DNA of 64,000 bases from Natranaerovirga hydrolytica (GTDB taxonomy: Bacteria; Bacillota; Clostridia; Lachnospirales; DSM-24629): NCBI RefSeq assembly GCF_004339095.1, contig NZ_SMGQ01000011.1:295575-359574 (forward strand). Reading direction: 5' to 3'. Positions 1 to 9,906 of this stretch are shown piece by piece. A program made the position numbers and the translations under genes. Numbering within the stretch: position 1 is the first letter of the stretch; every line of letters starts with the position of its first letter. The notes below the pieces were generated by a model that was not told where the DNA came from, did no database searches, and saw only the letters and a list, made by a program, of their open reading frames with translations.

Positions 1-652
1 TCATCAACCGATGATTCTGTGATAAATATCGGATTTCGGAAGTCAAATTGGTTTCTGGTATTTGATAGGTAATGTTAGACATAATCTCTCTAAAGTAATC
101 ATACTCTAATAACCCTTTTGTTATCATAGCCATATCATAAGCAGTGGTATAATGATCGTCATTATGTAAGCCATGGGGATTAGTAAAATGACTGTTTAGC
201 GCGCCTAATTCAGATGCTCGCTCAGTCATAAGAGTTGAAAACTGGCTAATAGAGCCACCAATGGTTTCAGCTAATCCATTAGCCACTTCATTGGCTGAAT
301 TCAACAATAAACCGTGTAAGGCCTGATCAACAGTAAGGGTTTCATCAGGTTTAATACCAATGCTACTGCTTCCAGCAGGGATAGTCAGGGAAGCTTCTCT
401 TGATAAAGTAATGGAATCCTCTATAGACAGATTTTCTATAGCCAGTAATGCCGTTAAAATCTTGGTAATGCTCGCTGGATAATATGTACTATGTATATCT
501 TTTTCATAAAGAATGGTGCCGGTATTGGCTTCATACAATATAGCGGCTGAAGAATTTATAGTTAAAGAAGGTTGGGCATAAGCAATGTATTGGGTACTCA
601 TAGATAATAAAAACCCAATGCATATCACATAAGATAATAGTTTTTTTGTCAT
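1..652 (-). CDS. D-alanyl-D-alanine carboxypeptidase (S11 family, DacF/PBP5-like), 3' part outside the window
   Basis: This secreted penicillin-binding protein trims the terminal D-Ala of peptidoglycan stem peptides. Reading leftwards from the ATG at 652-650, the product begins MTKKLLSYVICIG, a hydrophobic signal peptide ending near AYA-QP. Two S11 active-site motifs are visible: SxxK as PASITK around residue 60 and SxN as NSAN around residue 115. The KTG motif and C-terminal amphipathic anchor lie beyond base 1. An AAAGGAG ribosome binding site precedes the ATG. It is divergent from miaB. The family call is firm; which Dac paralogue it is cannot be settled from the fragment. Confidence 0.9.
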   Translation of the reverse strand, partial: MTKKLLSYVICIGFLLSMSTQYIAYAQPSLTINSSAAILYEANTGTILYEKDIHSTYYPASITKILTALLAIENLSIEDSITLSREASLTIPAGSSSIGIKPDETLTVDQALHGLLLNSANEVANGLAETIGGSISQFSTLMTERASELGALNSHFTNPHGLHNDDHYTTAYDMAMITKGLLEYDYFREIMSNITYQIPETNLTSEIRYLSQNHRLM

Positions 653-773
653 AGTTTGTGCTCCTTTCCTTAGGTATTATAGCATAGGAGAGCAAATTAT
701 TTAATACAAAATGATAATAAAATTATGGGAAATTATGTTTTTTTGAGACTACACAAATTATCAACAAATAGAC

Positions 774-802
774 TTTCCTAATGCAATCAAATTTGTTATA
801 AT
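774..802 (+). promoter_or_regulatory. possible promoter upstream of miaB
   Basis: A perfect -10 hexamer TATAAT lies at 797-802, with a weak -35 (TTTCCT, 774-779) 17 bases upstream. It sits in the divergent spacer between the carboxypeptidase and miaB. The poor -35 keeps this tentative. Confidence 0.35.
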
Positions 803-917
803 AAATGGTTGATAGAAACATAGAGATGAAGACTTAAATACAAATAAGTTTATTCCATAAAATAGAGGATTTACCAAATCAAATAGCTTGTTAGACAAGC
901 CAATAGTGGAGGATAAG

Positions 918-2348
918 ATGGCTGAAAGAAAAAGTAATATCATAATAGAAGAAAGTGAAGCAATCAGACAAAAAAATATTATAAAAGCATTAAGAGAAGA
1001 ATTTGATAAAGCCTATGAAAAAACAGGCAAGAAAAAACTTTTCTTCATTCAAACCTATGGATGTCAAATGAATGCTAGGGACTCAGAAAAGCTAAAAGGC
1101 ATTTTAGAAGAAATTGGGTATGTTGAAACAGATCAAGAAGAAAAGGCAGACTTCATTATTTACAACACATGTACCGTAAGAGAAAATGCCAATCAAAAAG
1201 TATACGGAAGAGTAGGACATTTAAAATCATTAAAGAAAAAAAAGAACAATCTAATGATTGCATTATGTGGCTGTATGATGCAAGAAGACACAGTGATAGA
1301 TACCATTAAAAAAAGCTACAACCATGTAGACATTATTTTTGGGACACATAATATCTATAAATTGGCTGAACTCATCAAAGCAAAATTAGAAACAAAAGAT
1401 ATGATTATTGACATATGGGAAGCCCACAAAGAAATCGTTGAAGATCTACCTAGTATTCGTAAACATAAATTTAAAGCAAGTGTTAACATTATGTATGGTT
1501 GCAATAACTTTTGCAGTTACTGTATTGTTCCTTATGTAAGAGGGCGTGAAAGAAGTCGAGCACCAGAAGATATTCTTTCAGAAATAAAAGCATTGGTGGC
1601 AGATGGTGTTGTTGAGATTATGCTACTGGGACAAAATGTCAATTCCTATGGACAAACACTAGACCAAAGCTTTACCTTTGCCAATTTATTAGAAGCATTA
1701 GAAGACATAGAAGGACTTGAAAGAATAAGATTTATGACCTCACACCCAAAAGACCTTTCAGATGACTTAATAAAAGTTATGGGACAATCTAAAAAAATAT
1801 GTAACCAACTCCACCTTCCATTACAATCTGGAAGCACAAAGATATTAAATGAAATGAATAGGAAATATACCAAAGAAGATTATCTTGAGTTGGTCAAAAA
1901 AATAAAAGCCGCTAGACCAGATATTGCATTAACAACAGATATTATTGTAGGTTTTCCAGGAGAAACAAAAGAAGACTTTGAAGAAACACTAGAAGTGGTT
2001 AAAGCAGTAGAGTATATCAATGCATATACCTTTATCTATTCTAAACGTACCGGTACACCAGCAGCAAAAATAAAAGAACAATTGCCAGAATCAGTGGTCA
2101 AAGAAAGATTCAATCAACTTATTGATACATTGCAACCATTTGTAGAACGGCACTCACAAGAAAAAGTTGGAAAAACTTACAAAGTCCTTATAGAAGAAGT
2201 GAACCAACAAGAAAAAGAATTGGTATCCGGTCGATTATCCAGTAACCATTTGGTTCATTTAAAAGGTGATAAAAGCTTAATCGGTAAAATTATAGATGTT
2301 AAAATAACCAGTGCAATGACTTTTTATTTAAGAGGTGAACAAGTTTAA
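918..2348 (+). CDS. miaB: tRNA-2-methylthio-N6-dimethylallyladenosine synthase MiaB
   Basis: Radical-SAM methylthiotransferase that converts i6A37 to ms2i6A37 in tRNAs, using the product of MiaA, which is encoded downstream. The N-terminal MTTase domain has the cluster cysteines (QTYGCQMN, NTCTVRENA, ALCGCMMQ). The radical-SAM motif is CNNFCSYCIVPYVRGRE. A TRAM-like tail ends the protein. The ATG at 918 is preferred over the upstream in-frame TTG at 888 because GTGGAGG lies a few bases before it. The stop almost abuts the mutS region, so miaB heads a repair/tRNA-modification operon. Length (476 aa) is normal for a clostridial MiaB. Confidence 0.97.
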   Translation: MAERKSNIIIEESEAIRQKNIIKALREEFDKAYEKTGKKKLFFIQTYGCQMNARDSEKLKGILEEIGYVETDQEEKADFIIYNTCTVRENANQKVYGRVGHLKSLKKKKNNLMIALCGCMMQEDTVIDTIKKSYNHVDIIFGTHNIYKLAELIKAKLETKDMIIDIWEAHKEIVEDLPSIRKHKFKASVNIMYGCNNFCSYCIVPYVRGRERSRAPEDILSEIKALVADGVVEIMLLGQNVNSYGQTLDQSFTFANLLEALEDIEGLERIRFMTSHPKDLSDDLIKVMGQSKKICNQLHLPLQSGSTKILNEMNRKYTKEDYLELVKKIKAARPDIALTTDIIVGFPGETKEDFEETLEVVKAVEYINAYTFIYSKRTGTPAAKIKEQLPESVVKERFNQLIDTLQPFVERHSQEKVGKTYKVLIEEVNQQEKELVSGRLSSNHLVHLKGDKSLIGKIIDVKITSAMTFYLRGEQV

Positions 2349-2403
2349 CCCATCAAGCAAAAGAACCTTGAATGTAACATCTAGAGGAAAGGATTGGAGA
2401 CAA

Positions 2404-5034
2404 ATGGCAAAATTAACGCCTATGATGCAACAATATATGGACCTAAAAGGGAAGTACAAAGATTGTATACTGTTTTTTAGACTAGGTGATTTTTATGAAA
2501 TGTTCTTTGAAGATGCCATAACAGCGTCTAGAGAACTAGAAATCACATTAACCAAAAGGGATTGTGGACAAGAAGAAAAAGCACCTATGTGTGGTGTACC
2601 CCATCATTCTGCTGAAACATACATTAATAAATTACTGGAAAAAGGCTATAAAGTTGCTATTGGTGAACAAGTAGAAGACCCAAAAGAAGTAAAAGGCATT
2701 GTAAAAAGAGATGTTGTAAGGGTTGTGACACCAGGAACCAATATTAATCCCAATACCTTAGACGAGAAGAAAAACAATTATTTAATGTGTTTGTACCAAC
2801 AAGAAGAAACCTATGGTGTTGCAACAGTAGATATTACAACAGGAGACTTTTATGTGACACAAGTGGATCAAGAAAAGAAGGTCTTAGATGAAGTCGCAAA
2901 ATTTATGCCATCAGAAATACTGTATGAAGAAAACATTACAGTAGATGTCATAACCACGATCAAAGAACGTTATCCGGTGGTGATTAATGCATTAGAAGAT
3001 TGGTATTTTGATTCCAGTATGTGTGAGCAAAAAATTAAAGACCATTTTAACGTTCACAACTTAGACGGCTTAGGACTAAAAGAATACAACATAGGTACAA
3101 TGGTAACAGGTGCATTGTTACAATACTTATACGAAATGCAAAAAAATTCCCTTAAGCATATAACCACGCTGTATCCTTATACAACAGAAAGTTATATGAT
3201 GTTAGATAGTTTTACAAGAAGAAACTTAGAACTGGTTGAAACCTTAAGAGACAAACAAAGAGTTGGTTCTCTGATTCATGTTTTGGATAAGACCAAAACG
3301 GCTATGGGGGCAAGATTGCTGAGAAAATGGATAGAGCAACCCTTATTAGATATAGAAAGCATTAATCATCGACTCAATACGGTAGAGATTCTTAAAAATC
3401 AACCCTTATTAAGAGAAGAATTAAGAGAACTCTTACAGCCAGTTTATGATTTGGAACGGTTAATGGGCAGAATCAGTTATCAAACGGCTAACCCAAGAGA
3501 TTTGATTGCATTTAAACAATCCATTGAAGTGTTGCCAGCCATTGAGCAATTAATCAAAGAGGTGGATGAGCAACTGTGTCACACTATATACAAAGAAATG
3601 GATTTATTAGAAGATGTCAAAGACTTAATAGAAGCATCCATTATAGAAGACCCACCCATAACCATTAAAGAAGGTCACATTATAAAATTAGGCTATAATG
3701 AAGGCGTGGATACATTAAGAAAAGCAACCACCCAAGGCAAACAATGGATAGCCCAGTTAGAGGCAAAAGAAAAAGAGAAAACCAATATCAAATCCCTTAA
3801 GATAAAGTTTAACAAAGTCTTTGGTTATTACATAGAAGTGACCAAGTCCTATTTGGACTTAGTGCCAGAAGATTATGTTAGAAAGCAAACATTAGCCAAT
3901 GCAGAAAGGTATATTACACCGGAATTAAAAGAAATGGAAGACACCATTCTTGGCGCAGAAGAAAAAGTAGTGGCATTAGAATACGATTTGTTTGTAAAAG
4001 TGAGAGATCGGATTGGTAAAGAAGTTAAACGTATTAAAAAAACGGCTAAAGCCATAGCCACTTTAGATGTTCTATTGTCTTATGGATATGTAGCCGAGCG
4101 ACAAAACTATGTTAAACCCGTTATTAATGATGAAGGCATTATTGATATTAAAGAAGGTAGACACCCTGTTGTAGAAAAAATGATTAACAACGAAATGTTT
4201 ATTACCAATGAAACTTACTTAGACAATGCAGAACAAAGAATCTCCATTATTACAGGCCCTAATATGGCAGGGAAATCAACTTATATGAGGCAAGTTGCTT
4301 TAATTGTGTTAATGGCTCAGATTGGAAGTTTTGTTCCTGCTAATGAAGCCAATATTGGTATAGTGGATCGTATATTCACACGAGTAGGTGCATCAGATGA
4401 CTTGGCATCGGGTCAAAGTACCTTTATGGTAGAAATGACAGAAGTAGCCAATATTCTAAGGAATGCAACAAAGAATAGTTTGATTATATTAGATGAAATT
4501 GGTAGAGGAACCAGTACATTTGACGGCTTAAGCATTGCTTGGTCAGTAGTAGAATACATTAGTAACCCATCTAAAATAGGGGCAAAAACACTATTTGCCA
4601 CCCATTACCATGAGTTGACGGAATTAGAAGGTAAGATTGATGGGGTAAACAATTATTGTATCGCTGTCAAAGAACAAGGCGATGACATCATTTTCCTTAG
4701 AAAGATTATAAAAGGCGGCGCCGATCAAAGTTATGGTATTCAAGTTGCAAAATTAGCCGGTGTACCCAATGAAGTGATTCTTAGAGCCAAAGATTTGGTC
4801 AATGAATTGGCACAATCAGACATTACCAAAAAAATCGATGTGGGTACCCTCTTAGACAATGAAGCAGAGAAACAAACACAAGAAGAAGTTGCGCCAACCA
4901 AACAAATATCTTTATTTGAAGAAATTGAAACCCATAACATTATTAAAGAATTAGAACAAATAAAGATTTTAGAGATCACACCGATGGAAGCGTTTAATAA
5001 ATTATATGAATTACAAAAAAAACTAAAAGGTTAG
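2404..5034 (+). CDS. mutS: DNA mismatch repair ATPase MutS
   Basis: MutS recognises base mismatches and small loops and recruits MutL. The mismatch-reading Phe-X-Glu motif is in GDFYEMFFEDA near the N-terminus. The C-terminal ABC-type ATPase has Walker A GPNMAGKSTYMRQ, the Walker B region LIILDEIGRGTSTFDG and the switch histidine region FATHYHELTELE. The start MAKLTPMMQQYM at 2404 fits the family and follows a GGAG-type site; in-frame codons back to 2335 overlap miaB and give an unlikely leader. At 876 aa it is full length. It is followed by mutL with a 12-base gap, a translationally linked pair. Confidence 0.97.
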   Translation: MAKLTPMMQQYMDLKGKYKDCILFFRLGDFYEMFFEDAITASRELEITLTKRDCGQEEKAPMCGVPHHSAETYINKLLEKGYKVAIGEQVEDPKEVKGIVKRDVVRVVTPGTNINPNTLDEKKNNYLMCLYQQEETYGVATVDITTGDFYVTQVDQEKKVLDEVAKFMPSEILYEENITVDVITTIKERYPVVINALEDWYFDSSMCEQKIKDHFNVHNLDGLGLKEYNIGTMVTGALLQYLYEMQKNSLKHITTLYPYTTESYMMLDSFTRRNLELVETLRDKQRVGSLIHVLDKTKTAMGARLLRKWIEQPLLDIESINHRLNTVEILKNQPLLREELRELLQPVYDLERLMGRISYQTANPRDLIAFKQSIEVLPAIEQLIKEVDEQLCHTIYKEMDLLEDVKDLIEASIIEDPPITIKEGHIIKLGYNEGVDTLRKATTQGKQWIAQLEAKEKEKTNIKSLKIKFNKVFGYYIEVTKSYLDLVPEDYVRKQTLANAERYITPELKEMEDTILGAEEKVVALEYDLFVKVRDRIGKEVKRIKKTAKAIATLDVLLSYGYVAERQNYVKPVINDEGIIDIKEGRHPVVEKMINNEMFITNETYLDNAEQRISIITGPNMAGKSTYMRQVALIVLMAQIGSFVPANEANIGIVDRIFTRVGASDDLASGQSTFMVEMTEVANILRNATKNSLIILDEIGRGTSTFDGLSIAWSVVEYISNPSKIGAKTLFATHYHELTELEGKIDGVNNYCIAVKEQGDDIIFLRKIIKGGADQSYGIQVAKLAGVPNEVILRAKDLVNELAQSDITKKIDVGTLLDNEAEKQTQEEVAPTKQISLFEEIETHNIIKELEQIKILEITPMEAFNKLYELQKKLKG

Positions 5035-5046
5035 TAGGTGATAAAA

Positions 5047-6942
5047 ATGTCCAATATTCAAATGCTAGATCAGCATACCATTAATAAAATTGCAGCAGGA
5101 GAAGTGGTAGAAAGACCGGCTTCTGTTGTCAAAGAATTAGTAGAAAACGCAATCGATGCAAAAGCCAGTGCCATTACTGTAGAGATAAAAGAAGGTGGCA
5201 TTTCCTTTATAAGAATAACGGACAATGGAATGGGCATTAATAAAAAGGATATCTCTACGGCATTTTTACGCCACTCAACCAGCAAAATAAAAACCATTGA
5301 AGATTTATTTAGTGTGTCTTCATTAGGTTTTAGAGGAGAAGCCCTTGCAAGCATTGCATCTATTGGACAAGTGGAAGTCATTACAAAAAATAGAGAAGAT
5401 TTAACAGGCATTCGATACATTATTGAAGGTGGAAAAGAAACATCCAAAGAGGAGATTGGTTGCCCAGAAGGCACCACGCTTATCGTAAGGAATTTGTTTT
5501 TTAACACACCTGCTAGAAGAAAGTTCTTAAAAACACCAAAAACAGAAGGGGGCTATGTTAATGATCTAATGAATCGTTTGGCATTATCCAATCCCCATAT
5601 ATCCTTTAAATTCATTTATAACAATCAAGTGAAATTACATACCTCAGGCAATAATCAAGTTAAAGATGCTTTGTATAATGTCTATGGCAAAGAAGTTTCA
5701 AAAAATGTCATTGCCGTAGACTATGAAGATGAAGACTTAACCATTCATGGTTTTATTGGCAAACCACAAATCAGTAGAGGCAATAGAACTTATGAGAATT
5801 TTTTCATTAATGGTCGGTACATTAAAAGCAGTTTGTTACAAAAAGCATTAGAAGAAGGGTATAAGACTTACTTAACCATGCATAAGTACCCTTTTTGTGT
5901 GTTGTATTATGAGCTAGATAGTGAAAAAATAGATGTCAATGTACACCCTACAAAAATGGAAGTGAGATTTCATAACAATGAAGACATTTTTAGGATTACA
6001 AAAAAAGCAGTTGAACAGAGCTTAAAATCAATGGATTTAATACCAGAAGTGGATTTAGAAAAAAAGAAAGAAGAAAAAGTGACCTATTCTAAATCCATAC
6101 CCGAACCTTTTGAAAAAAAAGAAATCAAAGAACACAAAGAAATTAAAGAACACCCACCATCCATTCAGGATCCAAAAGGGGCTTCTAATGAGGCGTATTC
6201 AAAAGTTAATGCAATACCTTCATCTGAAAAAGAAGATTTATTAATAAAAACAAAAGACATTTTAAGAGAAACACCAATAAAAAGCATCCAACCATCATAC
6301 AATAAGACAAAGGATTATGAACAAGTAGACATGACGACTTCTTTGTTTAAAAATAAAGACGTACCCTTTTATCAAATTATTGGTCAGTTATTTAGTACCT
6401 ATTGGATTATTGAATTTAACGAAAAATTTTATATCATTGACCAACATGCAGCCCATGAAAAAGTATTGTATGAAAAGATATTATTTGACTTTAAACAATC
6501 AAAATCAAATTCACAGCAATTGTTACAACCGGTTATTATCCATGTAGATTTAAAGGAACAAGAAGTGATTCAGACTTATCAAAGTATATTTGAATCCTTA
6601 GGATTTGTCATAGAAGACTTTGGAAAAGACAGTTATGCCATTAGGGCAGTACCTTATATTCTTGGAGAAAATTTAGATGCATCTGTCTTTATGGATATAC
6701 TGGACTTATTATCAGATGATCATTATATTAACAAACAAGATGTTCTTTATGAAAAAGTAGCATTAATGTCTTGTAAAGCAGCGGTTAAAGCCAATAATAA
6801 AATGAGCTTTATAGAAGTAAAAAAATTAATAGAACAATTATTACAATTAGATAATCCTTATACTTGTCCCCATGGCAGACCCACCATTATTGCTATGACA
6901 AAGCAGGAATTAGAACGGAAGTTTAAGAGAATACAGTCATAA
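5047..6942 (+). CDS. mutL: DNA mismatch repair protein MutL
   Basis: GHKL-family ATPase that couples MutS to strand incision. The ATP-binding motifs ELVENAIDAKA, DNGMGI and GFRGEALASIASI are all in the first 110 residues. A long charged linker (roughly residues 340-430) leads to the C-terminal dimerisation domain. That domain carries the endonuclease metal motif DQHAAHEKVLYE and the terminal CPHGRPT motif, so this is the nicking type of MutL found in bacteria lacking MutH. ATG 5047 is preferred to the upstream GTG at 5038, giving MSNIQMLDQ. Length is 631 aa. Confidence 0.97.
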   Translation: MSNIQMLDQHTINKIAAGEVVERPASVVKELVENAIDAKASAITVEIKEGGISFIRITDNGMGINKKDISTAFLRHSTSKIKTIEDLFSVSSLGFRGEALASIASIGQVEVITKNREDLTGIRYIIEGGKETSKEEIGCPEGTTLIVRNLFFNTPARRKFLKTPKTEGGYVNDLMNRLALSNPHISFKFIYNNQVKLHTSGNNQVKDALYNVYGKEVSKNVIAVDYEDEDLTIHGFIGKPQISRGNRTYENFFINGRYIKSSLLQKALEEGYKTYLTMHKYPFCVLYYELDSEKIDVNVHPTKMEVRFHNNEDIFRITKKAVEQSLKSMDLIPEVDLEKKKEEKVTYSKSIPEPFEKKEIKEHKEIKEHPPSIQDPKGASNEAYSKVNAIPSSEKEDLLIKTKDILRETPIKSIQPSYNKTKDYEQVDMTTSLFKNKDVPFYQIIGQLFSTYWIIEFNEKFYIIDQHAAHEKVLYEKILFDFKQSKSNSQQLLQPVIIHVDLKEQEVIQTYQSIFESLGFVIEDFGKDSYAIRAVPYILGENLDASVFMDILDLLSDDHYINKQDVLYEKVALMSCKAAVKANNKMSFIEVKKLIEQLLQLDNPYTCPHGRPTIIAMTKQELERKFKRIQS

Positions 6943-6959
6943 AAAAGGAGACAAAAAAA

Positions 6960-7898
6960 GTGGAGAAGAAACCATTGATTATATTGGCAGGACCTACAGC
7001 TGTAGGAAAAACTGCTTTATCCATTGCGTTAGCCAAAAAAATAAATGGCGAAATTATATCAGCTGACTCAATGCAAGTGTATAAAAAAATGGATATAGGA
7101 ACAGCCAAAGTGACGCAAAAAGAAATGGAAGGTATCAAACACTATTTGATTGATGAGATTCAACCAGATGAACCGTTTAACGTAGAGGTTTTTCAAAGAA
7201 TGGCCAAACAATACATTAAAGAAATATACGATAAAGGCAAAGTGCCTATTATTGTCGGTGGAACAGGGTTTTATATACAAGCCATATTATACGACATTGA
7301 TTTTACAAAAGAAAATGAACAACAGCAATCTGCTTATAGACAAAGGTTAACCGATATCCTTAAACAAAAAGATGCCCTTTACTTACACAAAATATTAGAA
7401 AAAGTAGATTCTGAGTCTGCAAGCAAGATACATCCAAATAATACAAAAAGAGTGATTAGAGCCTTGGAATATTATTTTATGTATAAAGAACCCATTTCGA
7501 AACATAATAAAGAACAAAGCCAAAAAGAATCGCCGTACCTTTATAGTTATTTTGTCCTAACAATGGATCGAGACAAATTGTATGAACGGATTAATGATAG
7601 AGTGGACTTAATGGTAGAAGGTGGATTGATTGAAGAAGTAGAAAGTCTTAAAGAGCAAGGGTATCACAAAGATTTGATATCTATGAAAGGGTTAGGGTAT
7701 AAGGAGATTTTGGCTTATTTAGAGGGTGAATGCACCTTAGAAGAAGCACTTTATATTTTAAAAAGAGACACAAGACACTTTGCGAAAAGACAGCTCACAT
7801 GGTTTAAAAGAGAACCCAAAATCAAGTGGGTCAATGTGACTAATCTTAATAACGATAAGGATTGGATATTAAAAGAAGTGATAAATAATATTGAATAA
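6960..7898 (+). CDS. miaA: tRNA dimethylallyltransferase MiaA
   Basis: Transfers a dimethylallyl group to A37 of tRNAs reading UNN codons, making the substrate for MiaB. The P-loop GPTAVGKTALS is at the N-terminus, followed by the conserved SADSMQVYKKMDIGTAK block and the IVGGTGFYIQA motif. Translation starts at GTG (6960), with AAAAGGAG upstream. It lies 17 bases after mutL and so within the same operon. The length of 312 aa is standard. Confidence 0.96.
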   Translation: MEKKPLIILAGPTAVGKTALSIALAKKINGEIISADSMQVYKKMDIGTAKVTQKEMEGIKHYLIDEIQPDEPFNVEVFQRMAKQYIKEIYDKGKVPIIVGGTGFYIQAILYDIDFTKENEQQQSAYRQRLTDILKQKDALYLHKILEKVDSESASKIHPNNTKRVIRALEYYFMYKEPISKHNKEQSQKESPYLYSYFVLTMDRDKLYERINDRVDLMVEGGLIEEVESLKEQGYHKDLISMKGLGYKEILAYLEGECTLEEALYILKRDTRHFAKRQLTWFKREPKIKWVNVTNLNNDKDWILKEVINNIE

Positions 7899-7965
7899 AT
7901 CCCAATAATGTAATAAAATGTAAACATCATTAAAAATAAAACATAGAGCTAGGGGGCTTTATTAT

Positions 7966-8208
7966 ATGAGTAAAATAGGTAATATACAAGATTTATTTTT
8001 GAACCAACTTAGAAAAGAAAAAATATTAGTGGTTATGTACCTTACAAATGGATTTCAATTAAAAGGTATTGTAAAAGGTTTTGATAATTTTATTGTGATC
8101 TTAGAAGTAGATGGAAAAACCCAAATGATATACAAACATGCTATTTCTACAGTAATACCAATGAAAAATATCAATTTAAGTGAAGAAATTAATAAGCAAT
8201 CACAATAA
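7966..8208 (+). CDS. hfq: RNA-binding chaperone Hfq
   Basis: Sm-fold hexameric RNA chaperone that binds sRNAs and mRNAs. The 80-aa product has the Sm1 region ([17 protein letters not shown]) and the Sm2 signature YKHAIST. It sits directly after miaA, the classic arrangement in both Gram-negatives and Clostridia, and has its own strong AGGGGG ribosome binding site. A terminator hairpin follows at 8245. Confidence 0.96.
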   Translation: MSKIGNIQDLFLNQLRKEKILVVMYLTNGFQLKGIVKGFDNFIVILEVDGKTQMIYKHAISTVIPMKNINLSEEINKQSQ

Positions 8209-8244
8209 AGTGATACATCTTATGATAAATACGAATGATGACTT

Positions 8245-8280
8245 AAGAGTCCCGATTGATAAAAATCGGGACTCTTGTTC
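8245..8280 (+). terminator. Rho-independent-type hairpin after hfq
   Basis: Arms AAGAGTCCCGATT and AATCGGGACTCTT form a perfect 13-bp stem with a 6-base loop, followed by a short T-rich tail. It lies between hfq and the lyase gene, close to that gene's ribosome binding site, so it may act as a partial terminator rather than a full stop. Confidence 0.75.
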
Positions 8281-8307
8281 AGTACAATAATCTTTAAGGA
8301 GAAAAAA

Positions 8308-9600
8308 ATGGAGAATACGATAGAAAAACTGTACAGTGAATTAAATATTGACTCTAAAGTCTTGGCACTTGGCAACACAGTAGAAAAACAATTAGACCAA
8401 CGATTTAAAGCAATAGATGAAATAGCAGAGTACAACCAACTGAAAATCCTTCATGGGATGCAAAAACATCAATTAAGTGAAGGGCATTTTGGTTCCACAA
8501 CAGGTTATGGATACAATGATTTTGGTAGAGAGACCTTAGAAAAAGTATATGCAAGTGTTTTTCATACAGAAGATGCACTGGTTAGACCACAAATCATATC
8601 CGGCACCCATGCGCTAACCGTTGCTTTATTTGGTAATCTAAAACCAGGAGATGAATTGTTATCACCAGTAGGCAAACCCTATGACACTTTAGAATCTGTA
8701 ATTGGTATCAGAGAATCCATTGGGTCATTAAAAGAATATGGTGTCAATTATAAACAAGTTGACTTATTAGAAAATGATGCTATTGATTACGAAGGCATAA
8801 AAAACAAGATTACAGATCAAACTAAAATGGTAACCATACAACGTAGCAAAGGTTATGCATGGCGGCATACCTTTTCAGTCAGTGAAATCAAAACCATTAT
8901 TGATTATGTAAAAAGCATAAGAAAAGACATCATTTGTTTGGTAGATAATTGTTACGGTGAATTTGTAGAAACAATAGAGCCTTCAGATGTAGGTGCTGAC
9001 TTGGTAGTGGGTTCGCTGATTAAAAATCCAGGAGGCGGATTGGCACCTATAGGTGGTTATATTGTAGGCAAAAAAGAATATGTAGAACGGGCAGCCTATA
9101 GACTAACAGCACCTGGACTTGGAAAAGAAGTAGGCCCTACATTGGGACTGAACCAAGTGTTCTTCCAAGGTTTGTTTTTATCACCACAAGTTGTAGCAGG
9201 TGCATTAAAAGGTGCCATACTGGCTGCCAATATTTTTGAAAAACTAGGATACAAAACCCTTCCTAATGGATCAGAAACACGATACGATATTGTCCAAGCA
9301 ATTGAATTGGGGTCGGCAGAAAGTGTTATAGCATTTTGTAAAGGGATACAAAGTGCTGCGCCAGTAGACAGTTATGTGACACCAGAGCCGTGGGATATGC
9401 CTGGATATGACAGTCAAGTCATAATGGCAGCAGGTGCTTTTGTTCAAGGATCCTCAATAGAACTCAGCGCAGATGCACCTATAAAAGAGCCCTATATTGT
9501 ATATTTTCAAGGTGGATTAACTTACAGCCATGCAAAATTAGGTGTCTTAAAAGGGTTACAGACAATGGTAGATAAAGGTATTATAAACTTCTCAAAATAA
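8308..9600 (+). CDS. ynbB: methionine gamma-lyase family / aluminium-resistance-like PLP enzyme (YnbB type)
   Basis: PLP-dependent enzyme of the Met_gamma_lyase (PF06838-like) group, annotated variously as C-S lyase or aluminium resistance protein; the true substrate is not established. The PLP-lysine region is GSLIKNPGGGLAPIGGYI, preceded by DNCYGEF. The ATG at 8308 follows TAAGGAG and is preferred to an in-frame start inside the terminator at 8275. The family is commonly found beside hfq/miaA in Clostridia, which supports the call. Length is 430 aa, as expected. Confidence 0.88.
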   Translation: MENTIEKLYSELNIDSKVLALGNTVEKQLDQRFKAIDEIAEYNQLKILHGMQKHQLSEGHFGSTTGYGYNDFGRETLEKVYASVFHTEDALVRPQIISGTHALTVALFGNLKPGDELLSPVGKPYDTLESVIGIRESIGSLKEYGVNYKQVDLLENDAIDYEGIKNKITDQTKMVTIQRSKGYAWRHTFSVSEIKTIIDYVKSIRKDIICLVDNCYGEFVETIEPSDVGADLVVGSLIKNPGGGLAPIGGYIVGKKEYVERAAYRLTAPGLGKEVGPTLGLNQVFFQGLFLSPQVVAGALKGAILAANIFEKLGYKTLPNGSETRYDIVQAIELGSAESVIAFCKGIQSAAPVDSYVTPEPWDMPGYDSQVIMAAGAFVQGSSIELSADAPIKEPYIVYFQGGLTYSHAKLGVLKGLQTMVDKGIINFSK

Positions 9601-9650
9601 GAATCACAAAAAGGTTTTATGCGCATAATATAATAACAAAGACAAGAAAA

Positions 9651-9676
9651 CAACTTCTTCTTTATGAGAAGTTTTT
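9651..9676 (+). terminator. small hairpin with T-rich tail
   Basis: AACTTCTTC and GAGAAGTT arms around a TTTAT loop are followed by TTTTTAT. It is the first of two hairpins after the lyase gene; the second, at 9687, is more convincing. Confidence 0.5.
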
Positions 9677-9686
9677 ATATAAATTG

Positions 9687-9716
9687 ACCTAGTGTTTTTC
9701 CGGCACTAGGTTTTTT
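9687..9716 (+). terminator. Rho-independent terminator after the lyase gene
   Basis: The stem CCTAGTG/CACTAGG with a 9-base loop is followed directly by TTTTTT. It separates the lyase transcript from the chemotaxis gene. Confidence 0.85.
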
Positions 9717-9805
9717 AATGCAGAAAAATGAAATGCTTTATAACAAAACTTGCGACACGCTCATAAAAAAACTAGGAATACCTCTTTATAAAGTCAAATA
9801 TAGTG

Positions 9806-9834
9806 TTGACATATAAAGGTAATAATAATAAAAT
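9806..9834 (+). promoter_or_regulatory. sigma-A-type promoter of the chemotaxis receptor gene
   Basis: TTGACA at 9806-9811 and TAAAAT at 9829-9834 are separated by 17 bases, an almost ideal housekeeping promoter about 70 bases before the receptor's start codon. Confidence 0.8.
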
Positions 9835-9906
9835 AAAAACACGGGAAAATTTAGAAAAATGAATGACATAATACAAAAACATTTATTCTAGTTAGGAGTG
9901 ACGGGT